A DNA stretch of 64,000 nucleotides, taken from the NCBI RefSeq assembly GCF_019175385.1, contig NC_083337.1, positions 162,825,713 to 162,889,712 on the forward strand, given 5' to 3'. Made by a program: the position numbers and the translations under genes. Positions within the stretch are counted from its first letter, which is position 1. Every line of letters starts with the position of its first letter. Of the stretch, positions 21,993-34,050 are shown in pieces. The DNA comes from Lycium barbarum. Lineage: Eukaryota; Streptophyta; Magnoliopsida; Solanales; Solanaceae. Below the pieces are notes generated by a model that had not been told where the DNA came from, made no database searches, and saw only the letters and a list, made by a program, of their open reading frames with translations.

Positions 21993-24900
21993 TCAGTGCC
22001 AGATGGTTCTTACAGCATTTTGCATATGACCAAAACAATTGGATTCAAGCAAGTAATCAGGCCTGGAAAAGATCGGGTTTGATGCATCGTCCTTCCCATC
22101 ATAGGGTCTGAAATCAAACTTCTCCTGCTTAACCTTGCAAGCTTCATCACCATAAAACAATCAAAAATTACATAACTATATGCTTTCAACTGTTAACACA
22201 ATTAGGAGAAGTTAATGTAATTATTATCAGTCTCACCTGGCATTGTCAGTAACTGGGGCTCCTCGGATGAGCTTCCACTAGTAGGGGTGTATTCACTAAA
22301 CACTGATGTAGCAGAATGACCTAAAGGAGAGATTGGATCACCATATGTTTCCTCCCATCCTGTCTCGTGGAGATCATTATCAACCACATCACCAGAATTC
22401 TCGTGGTGCAAGATACTCTTCGAAGCTCTCATAGTTTGTGATTCATAAAGTACAGCGTCCAACAGACCGCTGTTTCTAGGTGATTCAGTTGGAGGGGACT
22501 GAATCAAGGTGTCGACGGACTCAAGTGAAGGAAGAGGGGAAGAAGGTAAGCCCCAACTTGCCATCTGACTTTGGAGTGAAGGGAGCTCGAGCTTCTTTGC
22601 CCATGAGGGCTCTGAAGAAGAGGTGTTGCCATTTATAGGGGCATGGCTGCCAGGAATTACACCCAATGATGAGGGGTGATGATCATATGAAGAAGAAAAT
22701 CCCAAGGACTGAGCAAGCAAAGAACCATCATCATGATATTGATGGCAGGTCGGAAAAGAATCATCATTTTTTGACGGAGAACAATCGCCATTTAAACCAG
22801 AGAACAGAGATTCTGAGCCTCGTATACGCTTGGCTGGATGCATCGTTGAGAGGAATGACCGACTGTAGTAGGCAGAATTAAGACCCTGTGCCAACAGGCT
22901 TCTTGCAGGAATATCAAAAGTGGGAATATCAAGAAGTGCTGGTGGACACAACTGCTGATTGAATTCCAACTTTTTGAATTCGACAGCGGGGATCTCAAAA
23001 TTGTTCATCGGTAAGAAATCAGGATATTGTGAATCTGCAGAGGAGAATGTACCCAACTCCTCATTTTGATTGTTTTCGCTAATTGCCTGAAAACAAATAT
23101 CTGGTGGGTAAATTGGCAAGCCTGCACGCTGTCGTCTCTTTATTCTGGTATTCCAGTAGTTCTTTATCTCATTATCTGTGCGCCCAGGCAACTGAAAAGG
23201 AGTAGAATAGGGCCATTAGAAGTTAAACTGGAATAATGAATGGTATTAGGTATACCACAATATTTCCAATTCGAGGCATGATGAGGTTAGAAACTCATCT
23301 GAAATCATAAAAGATATCGAGCTAAATGTACGATAAAAGAAGGGAAATCCACATTTCTAGTCCAAGAAGAACATTATTCAAATATGTAGATACCCAGAAG
23401 TTCCACCAAGCACAAAGCACTATTTATATCCGGTTAACACATTGCAGAAAACCACCTAAAGCAAAATCATGTGCACCATATGATGGAATAATGGACTTGG
23501 AACATTACAAAAAGCCTCAGAAAGAGTGAAAAGAGATTTATCACGGGGTCCCAGCAATGTAGCATTCACTATGAGTACCTTCCCTTTCTCTATGTTATAC
23601 CCTGCCTTTTTTACTCACTGGATCAAGATAGTTCCTATCCAAGTCAAGAGATTACTGCCAAGTGTAACATAGAATTATATAAATATTACTTGAAATGTTT
23701 AAGGCAGAGAAGACACTTATAATATGATGAATCTCAATGTGCCAGACACTTTTACATCTAGGTTTCATAAACTTCTAATGATTAACATTGTTAAGCTCTA
23801 CATTCATATCATAACACTTATCACCATGCTATGACTAGTCACATTTTCACCACTCAATGTTAAGAATGATGACAAAACCAAGAGTTAAGGAGATGCTAGA
23901 GGATACTACAGCAGACAGCTAATCAGAAAGTACTGGCCGTACTTCCAACAGAAAGAGTAACAAGGCCAATACACAATAGGTCTTGAAGCTACAAGTATGA
24001 CACTTCATCAACAGTGCAATGAACTTCTCAAATGGACATATGAACAAATATCATAGTATTTTTAATTTGGTGTCCTGATCAGGATCTAAAGCAGAACCCA
24101 CAGCTGTCGTCAAATATAAAATCCAATACAGTGGAAAAAATAGAGATTTCATAACATATCATAAGAGGCACATACCTTCGCGATATCTAGACATATGTAG
24201 CTCCTAAATGTCAACTAAAGTTATGGATAAGTCCACTTTCGACTAGTTGCAAAAATATCATTGTCCCCACTATCAGGGGTTGAGGTATAGTTGATTTACA
24301 AAAGTATAAAATATATTCACTTTTTTGCACATGTTGCAAACAGAAAAATAAGGAAATAAAGAACAAACAAAAGGGCCAACACATAGTTACCAAAAAAAAT
24401 GGCCAAACGCCTAAACAAAGTTGCCCTGGAACATTCCTTTCAGGAGAGGCAGCAGGAGGCTGTGCAGCTCTCTTCTGCTTAGCAAATTGAGATGAAGACT
24501 GAGAAAGGGTTTTTGTATTTATAAATGATGGAGCAAGAGCTTAATGAAAACCAGATGGGAATCACACAATCCGACCTAAGTCGCCCATTTTCAATCAATA
24601 ATCAGGCATAACAAGATTCACTATCTCGGTCCGACCAGATGGACCAACCATCAAGACCGGTTTCTTGAAAAAGTACAGTTGACCAGCTTGTGTTCTACTA
24701 CCTTCCAAAGAGGATGTTAAGATCATTACCAGATTACAGACTTATACCCTTACAACCAAGTATCATTGAGGAACAAACATAACTTCATACATGATAACTG
24801 CCCAATAATTGACGAAAAATAGCAAAACGAAAGATAAGAAAGTTCAGAGAACTTAATAACAAACAGAAGACTACAAAAGGGAAAAGATAAGAATGTCTAG

Positions 24901-26320
24901 TGATAAAAACTTGCAACAAGAAAGGTTCCTAGTCATCACACCGAAAACTTAAGGACAGACAGATAGCACACAATTAGAAAACAGATTGAAAGAACGCTAA
25001 TTGCTTCTCACAAAACAAAAGTTACTTTTCTATAAGCTGGCATTAAGCAAGGTTCCTAGACATCACACTTGAAAAACTAGCAATAAGCAAGACTCCTTGA
25101 AATCACACTTAAACTTGCAATAAGCAAGGTTCCTAGACATCATACTTGAAAACTTCATTCAAGCTTTGGTTCCTATACATTTTTTTTTTTTTTTTGAAAG
25201 GTAAGCAAGGTTCCTAGACATCACACTTGAAAGCTTGTAATTGCTTCTCCCAAAAAGAAGAATAATAATCAACGACTATTAAAGGTTGTTTGGAAAGTGT
25301 TAATAGTGATTATCAATCCAAAATAGATTTTGACAATTAATGGCAGGTATAACATCCAGCTAAAACACATAATTGAACTCAATGAAATAGAAATTTAAAA
25401 GTGAAAGGATGGGCAATCATTTCCCAGAAGCGTGATCAAAACTGGTGTTTAGATCATTTAGGGGGGCAGATAAGGCTTTTAAACTAGCACAATTCACCAA
25501 CTTAACGAATGAACTTTTAACAGCCCTCTAGATAATATCAATGTGTTAAATCAATTAAAGGCAAGAATCCTCTCTAAAAAAAATTTTAAAAAAAGCTTTA
25601 CATAAGATATTTTTCATGCCTGTTTTTTAACTCAAAAATTTCATAGATTGATTTGAGTATATGAATGGTAATCATATAGATAAGGCTGTTGCTATTTTAA
25701 CAAAATTTATCTTGAACTGTCAGTTTAACCAAATTCTAGAGAATAATTTATCTAACAAAATAACATCTGATCCTTTTGGTATACGGCTTGTATACGGGGA
25801 TTTCCCCATTTGTTAATAAAATATTTACCTTATCAAAAAAAATAATAATAATAATAACATCTGATCACATTTTGGATTTATAAAATTAATATTTGAGGAG
25901 AAGTAAGACATTTGCATAAATAGACGGAAACGACAGATCAGATTTTGAGATGATACGAACCTCAGCAGCCATTCGTGCCCATTTGTTTCCCATTTTAGCA
26001 TGCAGTTCAATTATGCGCCGCTCTTCCTCGGGAGTGAATGCACCTTTCTTTAAATCTGGTCTCAGGTGATTGGCCCACCGCAAACGGCAACTTTTACCAC
26101 ACCGAGCAAGTCCTGAGTGCTTTTGAACAGCATTCCAGTTCCCCTCACCGTGTTTCGTGACGTAATCCACTAAAATTGCATCTTCTGCAGAAGTCCAGGG
26201 GCCTTTTTTAAGTGGTAGGCCTCCTCCGGTGTTTCCTCCACCACAAGCTTCATCGACAGATGGCGAATCCACACCAACTTGTGCTGTCATCCTGTCATCG
26301 CTTTCACTTTTCATACTCAT
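21993..26320 (-). CDS. GAMYB: GAMYB-type R2R3-MYB transcription factor
   Basis: Three coding exons on the minus strand: 26320-25961, 23191-22237 and 22141-21993, joining to 487 residues. R2 ([17 protein letters not shown] to NHLRPDL) and R3 ([17 protein letters not shown] to NTRIKRRQR) have the regular Trp/Phe spacing. The GAMYB signature [14 protein letters not shown] follows. The C-terminal exon ([12 protein letters not shown], ending RTIWH) was placed by the donor CCAG/GTGAGA at 22236-22237 and the acceptor GATGAAG at 22142; reading through that donor would instead stop at 22202. GAMYB proteins activate gibberellin-responsive genes in anthers and aleurone and act in the nucleus. A miR159 target site lies in exon 2. 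Intron 1 falls inside R3 and is 2.8 kb. Residue 120 is Glu where I recall His in Arabidopsis MYB33 (MAAHLPGR). No break is seen. Confidence 0.93.
22570..22590 (-). promoter_or_regulatory. miR159 target site in GAMYB
   Basis: The minus strand reads CGAGCTCCCTTCACTCCAAA, nearly perfectly complementary to miR159 (known from the literature to start UUUGGAUUGAAGGGAGCUCU). It encodes ELPSLQS. The position in the exon after the MYB domain is where GAMYB genes of other plants carry this site. Cleavage by miR159 is inferred. Confidence 0.9.
23192..25960 (-). other. GAMYB intron 1 (2.8 kb)
   Basis: Bounded by donor GAG/GTTCGT at 25960 and acceptor TTTTCAG at 23192. It holds a cluster of short repeats (24926-25240) and, near 24430-24530, a minus-strand open stretch reading [20 protein letters not shown]. 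That stretch looks coding-like but matches nothing I recognise. Otherwise AT-rich and empty. Confidence 0.55.
24926..25240. repeat. Short interspersed copies of a 28-bp phrase in GAMYB intron 1
   Basis: AAGCAAGGTTCCTAGACATC plus ACACTTGAAAA recurs at about 24926, 25050, 25120 and 25203, with diverged copies near 25088 and 25166. A T run at about 25180-25195 lies among them. No coding frame. Confidence 0.65.
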
Positions 26321-26589
26321 ATCCTAAAAGGTTGAAGAAGTATAAACAACAGTGTGTGACGGCGAATGTAAGGGATATAAAATAGTTTGTTACTAGGACA
26401 AGGGAGTAATAAGGGCAACGCGTCCAAAAGGAGTGATATCATTCATGACAGAGCCAGTTGAGCTTACTATAAAAATGAACAATAAAGAAACTGCCAATTG
26501 TAGAACCAAGATTGAGATTCTTAAATAATAGTAACAAAGATGGGGAAAAAAAATTATGACGAAACAAATAACCTATTCTGAAATTTCCT

Positions 26590-27005
26590 TGTTAGAATTA
26601 TGAATTCAACTCGGAAGGAAAAAGAGGGCTTCAAGGAAATAGAGGAAAGTGTTTCTGATTTCAACAATGGAGAAAAAGGAAAGAGGCTATTGGAGGAAAA
26701 CATTCCCAACACTTTGGTTGTATCGAATACCAACTGGGCTGATAACAAGTAGCCTTATTTTGTACAGCTGTTGATTTCTTCAATCGTGTGGCTATACTCT
26801 GTTTGTCAACTTTCGATGGTCCAGATTTGACCAAAATAGCCCAATTGTTATCAGCCCAGTTGGTATTCGATACAACCAAAGTGTTGGAAATGTTTTCCTC
26901 CGATAGCCTCTTTCCCTTTTCTCCATTGTTGAAATCAGAAACACTTTCCTCTTTTACCTTGAAGCCCTTTTCTTCCTTCTGCGTTGAATTCAAAATTCTA
27001 ACATT
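26590..27005. repeat. Inverted repeat of a coding-like fragment, about 165-bp arms, 87-bp spacer
   Basis: The arm 26590-26749 and the reverse complement of 26837-27005 are about 90% alike. Both encode the same peptide in opposite directions: SVSDFNNGEKGKRL, then NTLVVSNTNWADN. I do not recognise the protein. Transcripts of either strand, including the GAMYB pre-mRNA, would fold into a long hairpin here. The arms carry few stops, so the duplication is fairly recent. Confidence 0.8.
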
Positions 27006-27509
27006 CCCAGGATACCAAACTTCTGAAAACCCATCAGATCACCTTATCACAACAACCAATTGAAGTGACATAATAAAAAGCTGGTGCACTTGTAAGGATC
27101 CCTATGTAATTCATAGCACAATCTTTGTGCTCTTTTTTGTTTCAATAAAATGTTCACATATCTAAGGGAAAAAAGTCGACATAATCAATTATTGGGATAA
27201 AATGAAGAAAACATGGGCAGAAATAGGGTTTATCTTATTTATCAACAAATCAATCAATGAACTATACCTCAATCTCATACTCCAAAAAAAAAAAAAAATA
27301 ATAAGCTCAACATCCAGGTTGGGAGAAAAAGGAACTTTTTGACCAAAACTCAAATAAGCATAACTTATAAACCTAAAGAAACCGCTACGAATATTGACCA
27401 ATCAATTAGCTTCCAGCCAGCTCATGAACTCAATCATTTTGCTGAAAAGGAAATCAATTGTACATAGGAAAACCTTTTACACCATTAAGCATTGTCGGTT
27501 CCACTATAA

Positions 27510-27776
27510 CTCCCCACCCACCCCCCCGGGTCCCAATTTATGTGGCACCATTAGGATTTTGAGAGTCAAACTTCTTAATTTTTACAGTGAAATGCACATA
27601 AAATCTTATGTTTTTGGACATAAAATTTACATATTTTGAATTTAAGTGAAAATTACTATAGATTACATTAATTAACAATTCAAAATATTTAAAAGCATAT
27701 GAAAAAATTGTGCTCAAAGAAAAACTCATTTGACTCTCGAAATCCGAAAGGTGCCACATAAATTGGGACGGAGGGA
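27510..27776. mobile_element. Stowaway-like MITE
   Basis: CCCAATTTATGTGGCACCAT at the left matches GTGCCACATAAATTGGGACG at the right in inverse orientation, and a TA follows the right end (27777-27778). The first bases are a C-rich run that has decayed from the usual CTCCCTCCG. Non-coding. Confidence 0.7.
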
Positions 27777-28130
27777 TAGAAGAAACTCAAAATTCCCAGT
27801 TTATCAGCCTCAAAAGTTTGAAATGTCAAATTTAATAACTACAACATGTGCAAATGGCACAAATTAGTGCTGCTCTAAAAATTAATGTAAAAGGAACTTC
27901 CAATATTAACAGTTTAGAGACTTCAGCAACACTAATAATGAAGCCCGTACCTCTCAACTCAATAAAAGGATTAGTCATTTTGAGACCAGTCAAATATCAT
28001 GATACGATTTCTGAACACAAACTTTTAAAAACCCATCACATCACCTTGTCACATCTAACTACCAAATAATGTGACATAATAACTTCTTGAAACAAAATGA
28101 AGGGAATACGGCGAGGAGAGGGTTCAGGTT

Positions 28131-28357
28131 CTTTTTTTTTTTTTTTTAATAATCGTGGTGTCCGGGCTAGCTTGCATGCACCTCGACTAATTCCCCGAGA
28201 TACCTGTCACCTCCCCCACCTGTTGGTAACTCTATCCACAAGGCTAGGACGGATGGGAAGAAATCACCTAGTAGTTTTGTCTCTACTGAGATTTGAACCT
28301 GAGACCTCATGGTTCTCAACCCACTTCATTGACCACGAGGCCACACCCTTGGGTGCG
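28131..28357 (-). mobile_element. tRNA-derived SINE (Au/SolS-like), minus strand
   Basis: The minus strand starts GCACCCAAGGGTGTGGCCTC, contains a box A-like GTGGTCAATG and a box B-like GGTTCAAATCTC, and ends in a poly(A) tract (T run at about 28131-28148 on plus). The length of about 210 bp without tail fits Au-type SINEs. It is present in only one copy of the duplicated intron segment. Confidence 0.75.
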
Positions 28358-29061
28358 AGTCTACAAACCAATCAATCAACTACCCTTAATCCCATACTCA
28401 TACTCGTACAAAGAAAACACTAGCTCAACATCCAGCTGAATGAAAAAGTAATGATTTGTTCGAAACTCAAGTAAAAATATACTTTGTAAGCCGTATAGCA
28501 ATTGAACAACATAACAGAAACCCCCAGGAACATCAACCACAAGAACATCAACCACTCATTTAGCTTCAAATCGACCAACAAACTCGATGACTTTGCTGAT
28601 AAGGAAATCAATCGCTCATAGGGGGAACCTCGTCTACCAATTGGAGCTTGTTCACAAACTATTTATGAGTTAAAAAAAAAAACATTACGACAAATAATAA
28701 ATAGAAAAAGCTCAAAATGCACAAATTATTGGATCACTCAACATAGCCTCAACCTAGAAAGACTCAAAATGTCAAATCGAATGCGCGAAATGCCTCAAAT
28801 AATTTAACAATAGAGAGACTTAATAAGCATCCCCCAACCCTCCAATCAATACTAAAACTTTTATAACTTAAAGACCAAATCAAATCATGATACATTTCCA
28901 AAAAAAACAATTCAACTATCATGATAAATAAATGCTTAGCATTTAGCAACTAACAAGCCCTAACATGACTAAAACCTCAATAATAACACATAACAAGCTG
29001 AAACTAAATTATCAAAGTTATATAAAATTATCATAACATTATTTTTGCATATAATTTTACC

Positions 29062-29810
29062 TGAAAATGAAGAAAGCTGGTGAAGTTGCCCAAGGACTCT
29101 CTTGAACTAAAGTGGACCACCAAACAGTTCCTTCAAAACTCAGAAAAACACTAAAATAGGATTCAATCTAATTGAACCCACAAAAACAAAAACAAAAAAT
29201 GTCTTAAACCCAAACCCAATATACCAAAATAACCTCAAATCCAAACCCTAAATATGGATCATACAAATATAAACCTCAAATTTTTCACCAAAAATCCTAC
29301 ACCCACAAGCTAAAATGTGAATCCCAACATGTCCAACTTCACACAAATGGGGTAAAAAGAGGCAAAAAAGCTTTTTTTTGAAACCCTGCTGATGGGTCGG
29401 TTCAAGATCCACTTATTTTTCTAGATTTTTGTTTAACAGAAATGAAAACAAAAAAAAAAACAAAAAACAAAAAAAGGAGAGGGAGAGATTTATAAAGGTG
29501 TCAGCTGATTATGGAATTTCAAAAAAGTGAGGAAAAAAATAAATGAAAATAGATGGCAAAAGAAGAGGGAAGATAGAAGAGAAATATGAGGAAATGCTAA
29601 CACAAAAACAACAACATTAAAAGGAGAAAAACAAAGGAAAAAAAATGAAGCAAAAGAAACTTTCTTTTTTCTGCAATCATTTTTTATTTTCTTTCTCTAT
29701 TTCTCTGGCTTCAATTTAACAACTACGCGTAGCAATGGGGCAATGGCACTTTGTGAAGATGGAGTGATTTTGACATTTATAGACTCAACTTTCTAGAGAT
29801 AGAGAGTTTT
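29062..29810 (-). other. GAMYB leader exon and proximal promoter
   Basis: Pyrimidine-rich when read on the minus strand, as leaders often are, with several A-run/T-run tracts. Exact transcription start not determined. No ORF or element recognised. Confidence 0.4.
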
Positions 29811-30560
29811 AACATGTGGGGGCTTTTGTTATTAAATTTATAGTACATGTGGTGGGGTTTAATCATTTTTATTCATGATTAATAAATGTAATTAATCTCT
29901 GTGGGGTCTAAAAGAATATTACTCCCCGTGTCAATTTAAGTGTCTTACTTTTATTTTTTGTGTTTTACGTGACAAGTTTATAACCACAAGATTCAAATGA
30001 CATTTTAATGCATTATACGTATCTTTAATATGAGAATTTTTAACTTGTGGGAGTTTTGTTATTAAATTTTTATTATTTATTCATTTATAGTGTGTGGTGG
30101 GGTTTAATCATAATCATTTATATTCATGACTATTGGATTAATTAATCTCAGTGGGGTTTAAAAGAATTGGTATTATTCATTTATACTAATTTAAATGTCT
30201 TACTTTTATTTTTGATATGTCTTAAAAAAAATTATATTTAATAAGTTATCAATTCAAGCATCCTACGTGGCAAAATTATAACTACAAGATTCAAATGACA
30301 TTTTAATACATCATACATATTTGAGAGTTTTTAACATGTGGGGGTTTTGTTATTAAATTATAACATTTGAGAGTTTTTAACATGTGGGGGTTTTGCTATT
30401 AAATTATTTATTGTTTATTCAGTTATAGTATGTGCTGGGTTTAATCATTTATATTCATGATTAATGAATTAATTATCTATGTGAGGTTTAAAAGAATATT
30501 ACTACTCCTTTATTATCTTTTATTTATAGTATGCGTTTGGGTTTAATCATTATTTATGAC
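29811..30560. repeat. Four to five degenerate repeats in the GAMYB upstream region
   Basis: TTTAACATGTGGGGGCTTTT with GTTATTAAATT recurs near 29810, 30036, 30330 and 30376. It is accompanied by GGTTTAATCATTTATATTCA and 'GGGGTTTAAAAGAATATTA'. Unit spacing varies from about 50 to 250 bp. Non-coding, about 0.8-1.5 kb upstream of the leader exon. Confidence 0.65.
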
Positions 30561-32097
30561 TAAATGATTAAGATACTTGAAGTAATTATGGGACCCACAA
30601 CATGCCAATAAAGTGGCACTCCCTAGAGAAAAAATAATCAGACTGCCATTTATTAAAAATTGCTCAATTCAAGAATTTCGTCGTTTATGAATTCTTTTCC
30701 TTCTTCCATTCGAGAGAGAATTAATTGTGTATCCACTTCTCTTTCACACGATTCAAATTAATGTATATATTAATGTAAAATTTTGTCAATTTAACTTTCA
30801 CACGGCTCAAACCTCTTAACTTATTAATTGGTGTTGAAAGTACTCTATATAAGAGTAAATTTCACGTGTTTGTCTTTCATGAAGTTTTATTATTTTAACG
30901 ATTTATTTATAACTGAATCAAAAATAATTTTTTATTTTTATAATAAATATATTATTATGAATTACAAAAGATATAATAGAAGTTAAGTTTTGCAAAATAA
31001 CAGTTTCGTTAAAGTTTGCAAAATAACAGTTACGTTAAAGTAAATTTAACATTGCCAGAGTGTTAATGAAAGATCTGTTTAATTAATTTTGGAATGTTTG
31101 ATGGAGGATGAGTGGTTAGTTTAACATAGTAGTCCTATTAATTAAGGAGTGGCGCTTAGAAGGGTAGAATTATTTAATACGTGGAATGAGTTCAATTAAG
31201 CAATTATTACTATGAACAGAAGAATTTAAGTGAGGAGTGCGTTTGATTTTTGATTTAAAAAAGGAAAGTTTAATAATCCCTTTAGTCACACCAAACTTAC
31301 CCCACCAGGGGAACATAGTCAGAGGAATATAATTAATTAGATAGTCCCGTTTAAGTCTCTTACATAAATTAATTAATAAGTGTCCTTTCCTATATTGGTA
31401 CTATTCTCCACATATGTTTTACTATTGTTGCTCGAGGTTTTGGTACTGGTCTAAACAAGGCCAGACCAGAGATGTTGTATATTTTTCCTTTTTATCAATG
31501 GGTTAAAAATGGGTGTCTTTTTTCTGTTTTTATAAGAATTATAATTCCTCTCATCTTCTCAAATGAATTTCACCCATTTCTCATTTTGGCATCCTAAATT
31601 GATGTTTCACTTGACAAATATTTTTTCTCTTTTTATGCAAAGCGACAGTTAGATTAGGCCATTATCACACCCTAGGTGTAGCCTTTTCCTAGACTCTATT
31701 AATGTGAAATGCTTTGTGTACTGGATTATTTTTTTTTCTTTTGCAGAACAATTAGATTGGAGCTATGGAGCAAAAATTACCTTCGCATGACCTATAAGTT
31801 ATGGTTCGAGTCTTAAAATTAATGATTAATGCTTGTTTTAGGATAGTTGTTTGCATCACAACTCCCGGAGGTACGACTCTTTCTCGAGCCCAACTAAATA
31901 TGATATAATTCAGGTACCAGACTGCCCTTTTTTTTTTTTTTTAATGCAAAGCAACAATTTTCGAGGGACATATCACATATAGGAGTCTCAATATCAACTT
32001 TCTTTTTATTTGGTAGTCCAAAAAGATGTCTAACTATTTGGGAAAAAAATCATGCATTAGGCAAAATAGAAACTTGTAGGGACCCCTTTTTACCTTT

Positions 32098-32129
<32 letters not shown>

Positions 32130-33370
32130 TATTCTTTTCTATTCTATCCTAAGACTAAAAGTTAGAAGTCTTTAGATACTTCCCTTTAAAGGAGCAAAAT
32201 TTTGAAATCCTGTTTTTTTCTTACAAAAAAAATAAATAAATAATAAGTAGTGGAAAAAAAAAAAGATGTTCAATGCGAATGAACAAAGTAGTATGGTCAT
32301 CTTACGTGAAAGACCATTTGGAGTGGGTGGAAGAATTATTATTTTCTTAATTAAAGAAATAGTCGTAAAGAAAGATTTTTTTTCTTTTTAATGAAATCAT
32401 CTTTGCAACTATTTTCAAATTCATGGGATATACTTAAGACCTTTCTCCCATGCTGCAATATTTAAAATGTGACATTAAAGACTTTTTAGGGGGATTTTTT
32501 TTATACGCACATGATATTTACATCAAATAAAATGAATACAAAACATATAAACTTGCATATAAATTTCATTATTTAACATGATTAAATGATATATATCCTC
32601 ACTTTACTTTATGATTCTTATAATTAAATTGATTAATTATGTATACGGCAGACATATAGACACGTTTAGAATGTGTGAAATATTGTGAACTGAAGTTTGA
32701 AAATTTGAAATTTGAAGTCACCGAATAATTTAGGTTACTAATTGTATTTGAATTGGTAGTAAGAATTTGAAATTTGAATTTACCGAATATTTTAGGTTTC
32801 TAATTATTTAATTTGGTATAGAAATTTTTATATCGTTCTAACGTTATAGTCAGTTGTAAACTTGAGCAGTCTTCTGCCCCTTTGTATATAAAGATGACGT
32901 TGTAGCCTCTATTAGACTGTTATATATTTTTTATTGCGTGCATTGAAGGAGATGATCACTATTAGTCCATGTAACTAGGAATAAAAGTTTAAGTCATATT
33001 TTGAGTTGATAAGTTAACGATGAGTATATATAAAACAAATCATAAACGTTAACAAGTAACATTCCAGAAACAGAAGGAGATATGTACAGTGTGAACCTAA
33101 TAATTTTAGCTTGGATTTTGTGTGTCTATATATATATATATATATATGATTCATTAAATAAGCACCAACGATTGATTCGAATGCAATAAATCACATGAAT
33201 TATATTCTGATACTCAGAACTCATGAAATTCAAATACTAGCTTCATTTTTTGGTAGAAAACTCCATGACTTGTCTCCACAATGAAGAAGATCGTATGCTG
33301 TAATTTGTCTGACTCCCTTTACCCACGTATACTGTGTCATTTTATGTATATTTGCTAAATATAGAAAAAG
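30561..33370. other. Intergenic AT-rich DNA
   Basis: No gene found. It contains (AT)n tracts at about 32098-32122 and 33129-33148 and homopolymer runs. One short direct duplication near 30985-31035 repeats TTTGCAAAATAACAGTT. No transposon ends recognised. Confidence 0.45.
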
Positions 33371-33520
33371 CTAGCGTGCGCCGGACCCGGCACATTTGTA
33401 ACAAAAAAAAAAAATTGGAATCAAACTAATCCATTAAAAAAAAAAAACCAAACTAGGCTTCACGCACAAAATCTTTGCGTGAAACCCTTCCCTAAAAACC
33501 CCCGACCCAACCTTTATTCT
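33371..33520 (+). repeat. Left terminal inverted repeat of the MULE
   Basis: Shared blocks with the right end (inverse): CCGGCAC, TTTGTAAC, AAACTAGGCTTC, GCGTGAAACCCTTCCCTAAA and AACCCCCGACCCAACCTT. About 150 bp, with A-run length differences. Confidence 0.85.
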
Positions 33521-34050
33521 TTGAAAATCAAACTCAAAAATTAAGGTTTTTTGCGTACTTTGACCGAAAATTAGTCACGTTTCAAAACACCGGAATATAA
33601 ATATTTTATATAGAACTTAATATTTTTTTTAGTGTACAATAATATCGGCTCATTACATCAAGTATACATATACATTTGGATTGTCGTTTTAGGGGTTGTA
33701 AAGTGCTCCGAAGTACGTTTAAAAACTTGTTAATTTAGGTTTAAGTGCCATCTTTTATAGAGTTTTGATTAATCTCTTTTGTTTTACTCCCAAAGCTATG
33801 AAAGTACTTTTTTGGTTCAAGAAAGATAGAAAAGAAAAAATTACTCTGCTTTGTATAAGGTTATTTTTTTCTTTTATGTCTTTTTTATTTTGTTATTGTA
33901 TTGTGTAATCCGCACTTTTTGAATGTGCAAAAATAAATATAATATTTAAAAATAATTCATCCAATACGAGAGGTTCATAATAATTGAAAAATATTTCATT
34001 CCATTAGCAACGAAATACATCATTAAATTATAATAGACTTAAAAAAAAAA

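Larger units (their letters stand above)
27025..28640. repeat. Diverged tandem duplication in the GAMYB leader intron
   Basis: The block 27025-27480 (AAAACCCATCAGATCACCTT, then CTCAACATCCAG and TTGCTGAAAAGGAAATCAAT) is repeated at 28027-28640 as AAAACCCATCACATCACCTT, CTCAACATCCAG and TTGCTGATAAGGAAATCAAT. The offset changes from about 1,000 to 1,120 bp because a SINE (28131-28357) is inserted only in the second copy. Confidence 0.7.
26324..29060 (-). other. GAMYB leader intron (2.7 kb) with repeats
   Basis: The minus strand has an exon end TTTCAG followed by GTAAAATT at 29060 and an acceptor CTTTTAG just 3 bases before the GAMYB ATG. The upstream leader exon (29061 upwards, perhaps to about 29500) has no continuing frame. 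The intron holds the inverted repeat at 26590-27005, a Stowaway MITE, a SINE and an internal duplication. Confidence 0.6.

Noticed and set aside
22202..23191. Separate 329-residue protein beginning [12 protein letters not shown]
   Set aside because: It is exon 2 of GAMYB: the first codon is TTG right after an acceptor, and it completes the R3 MYB repeat begun at 26320-25961. Its last 12 residues read past the real donor at 22237.
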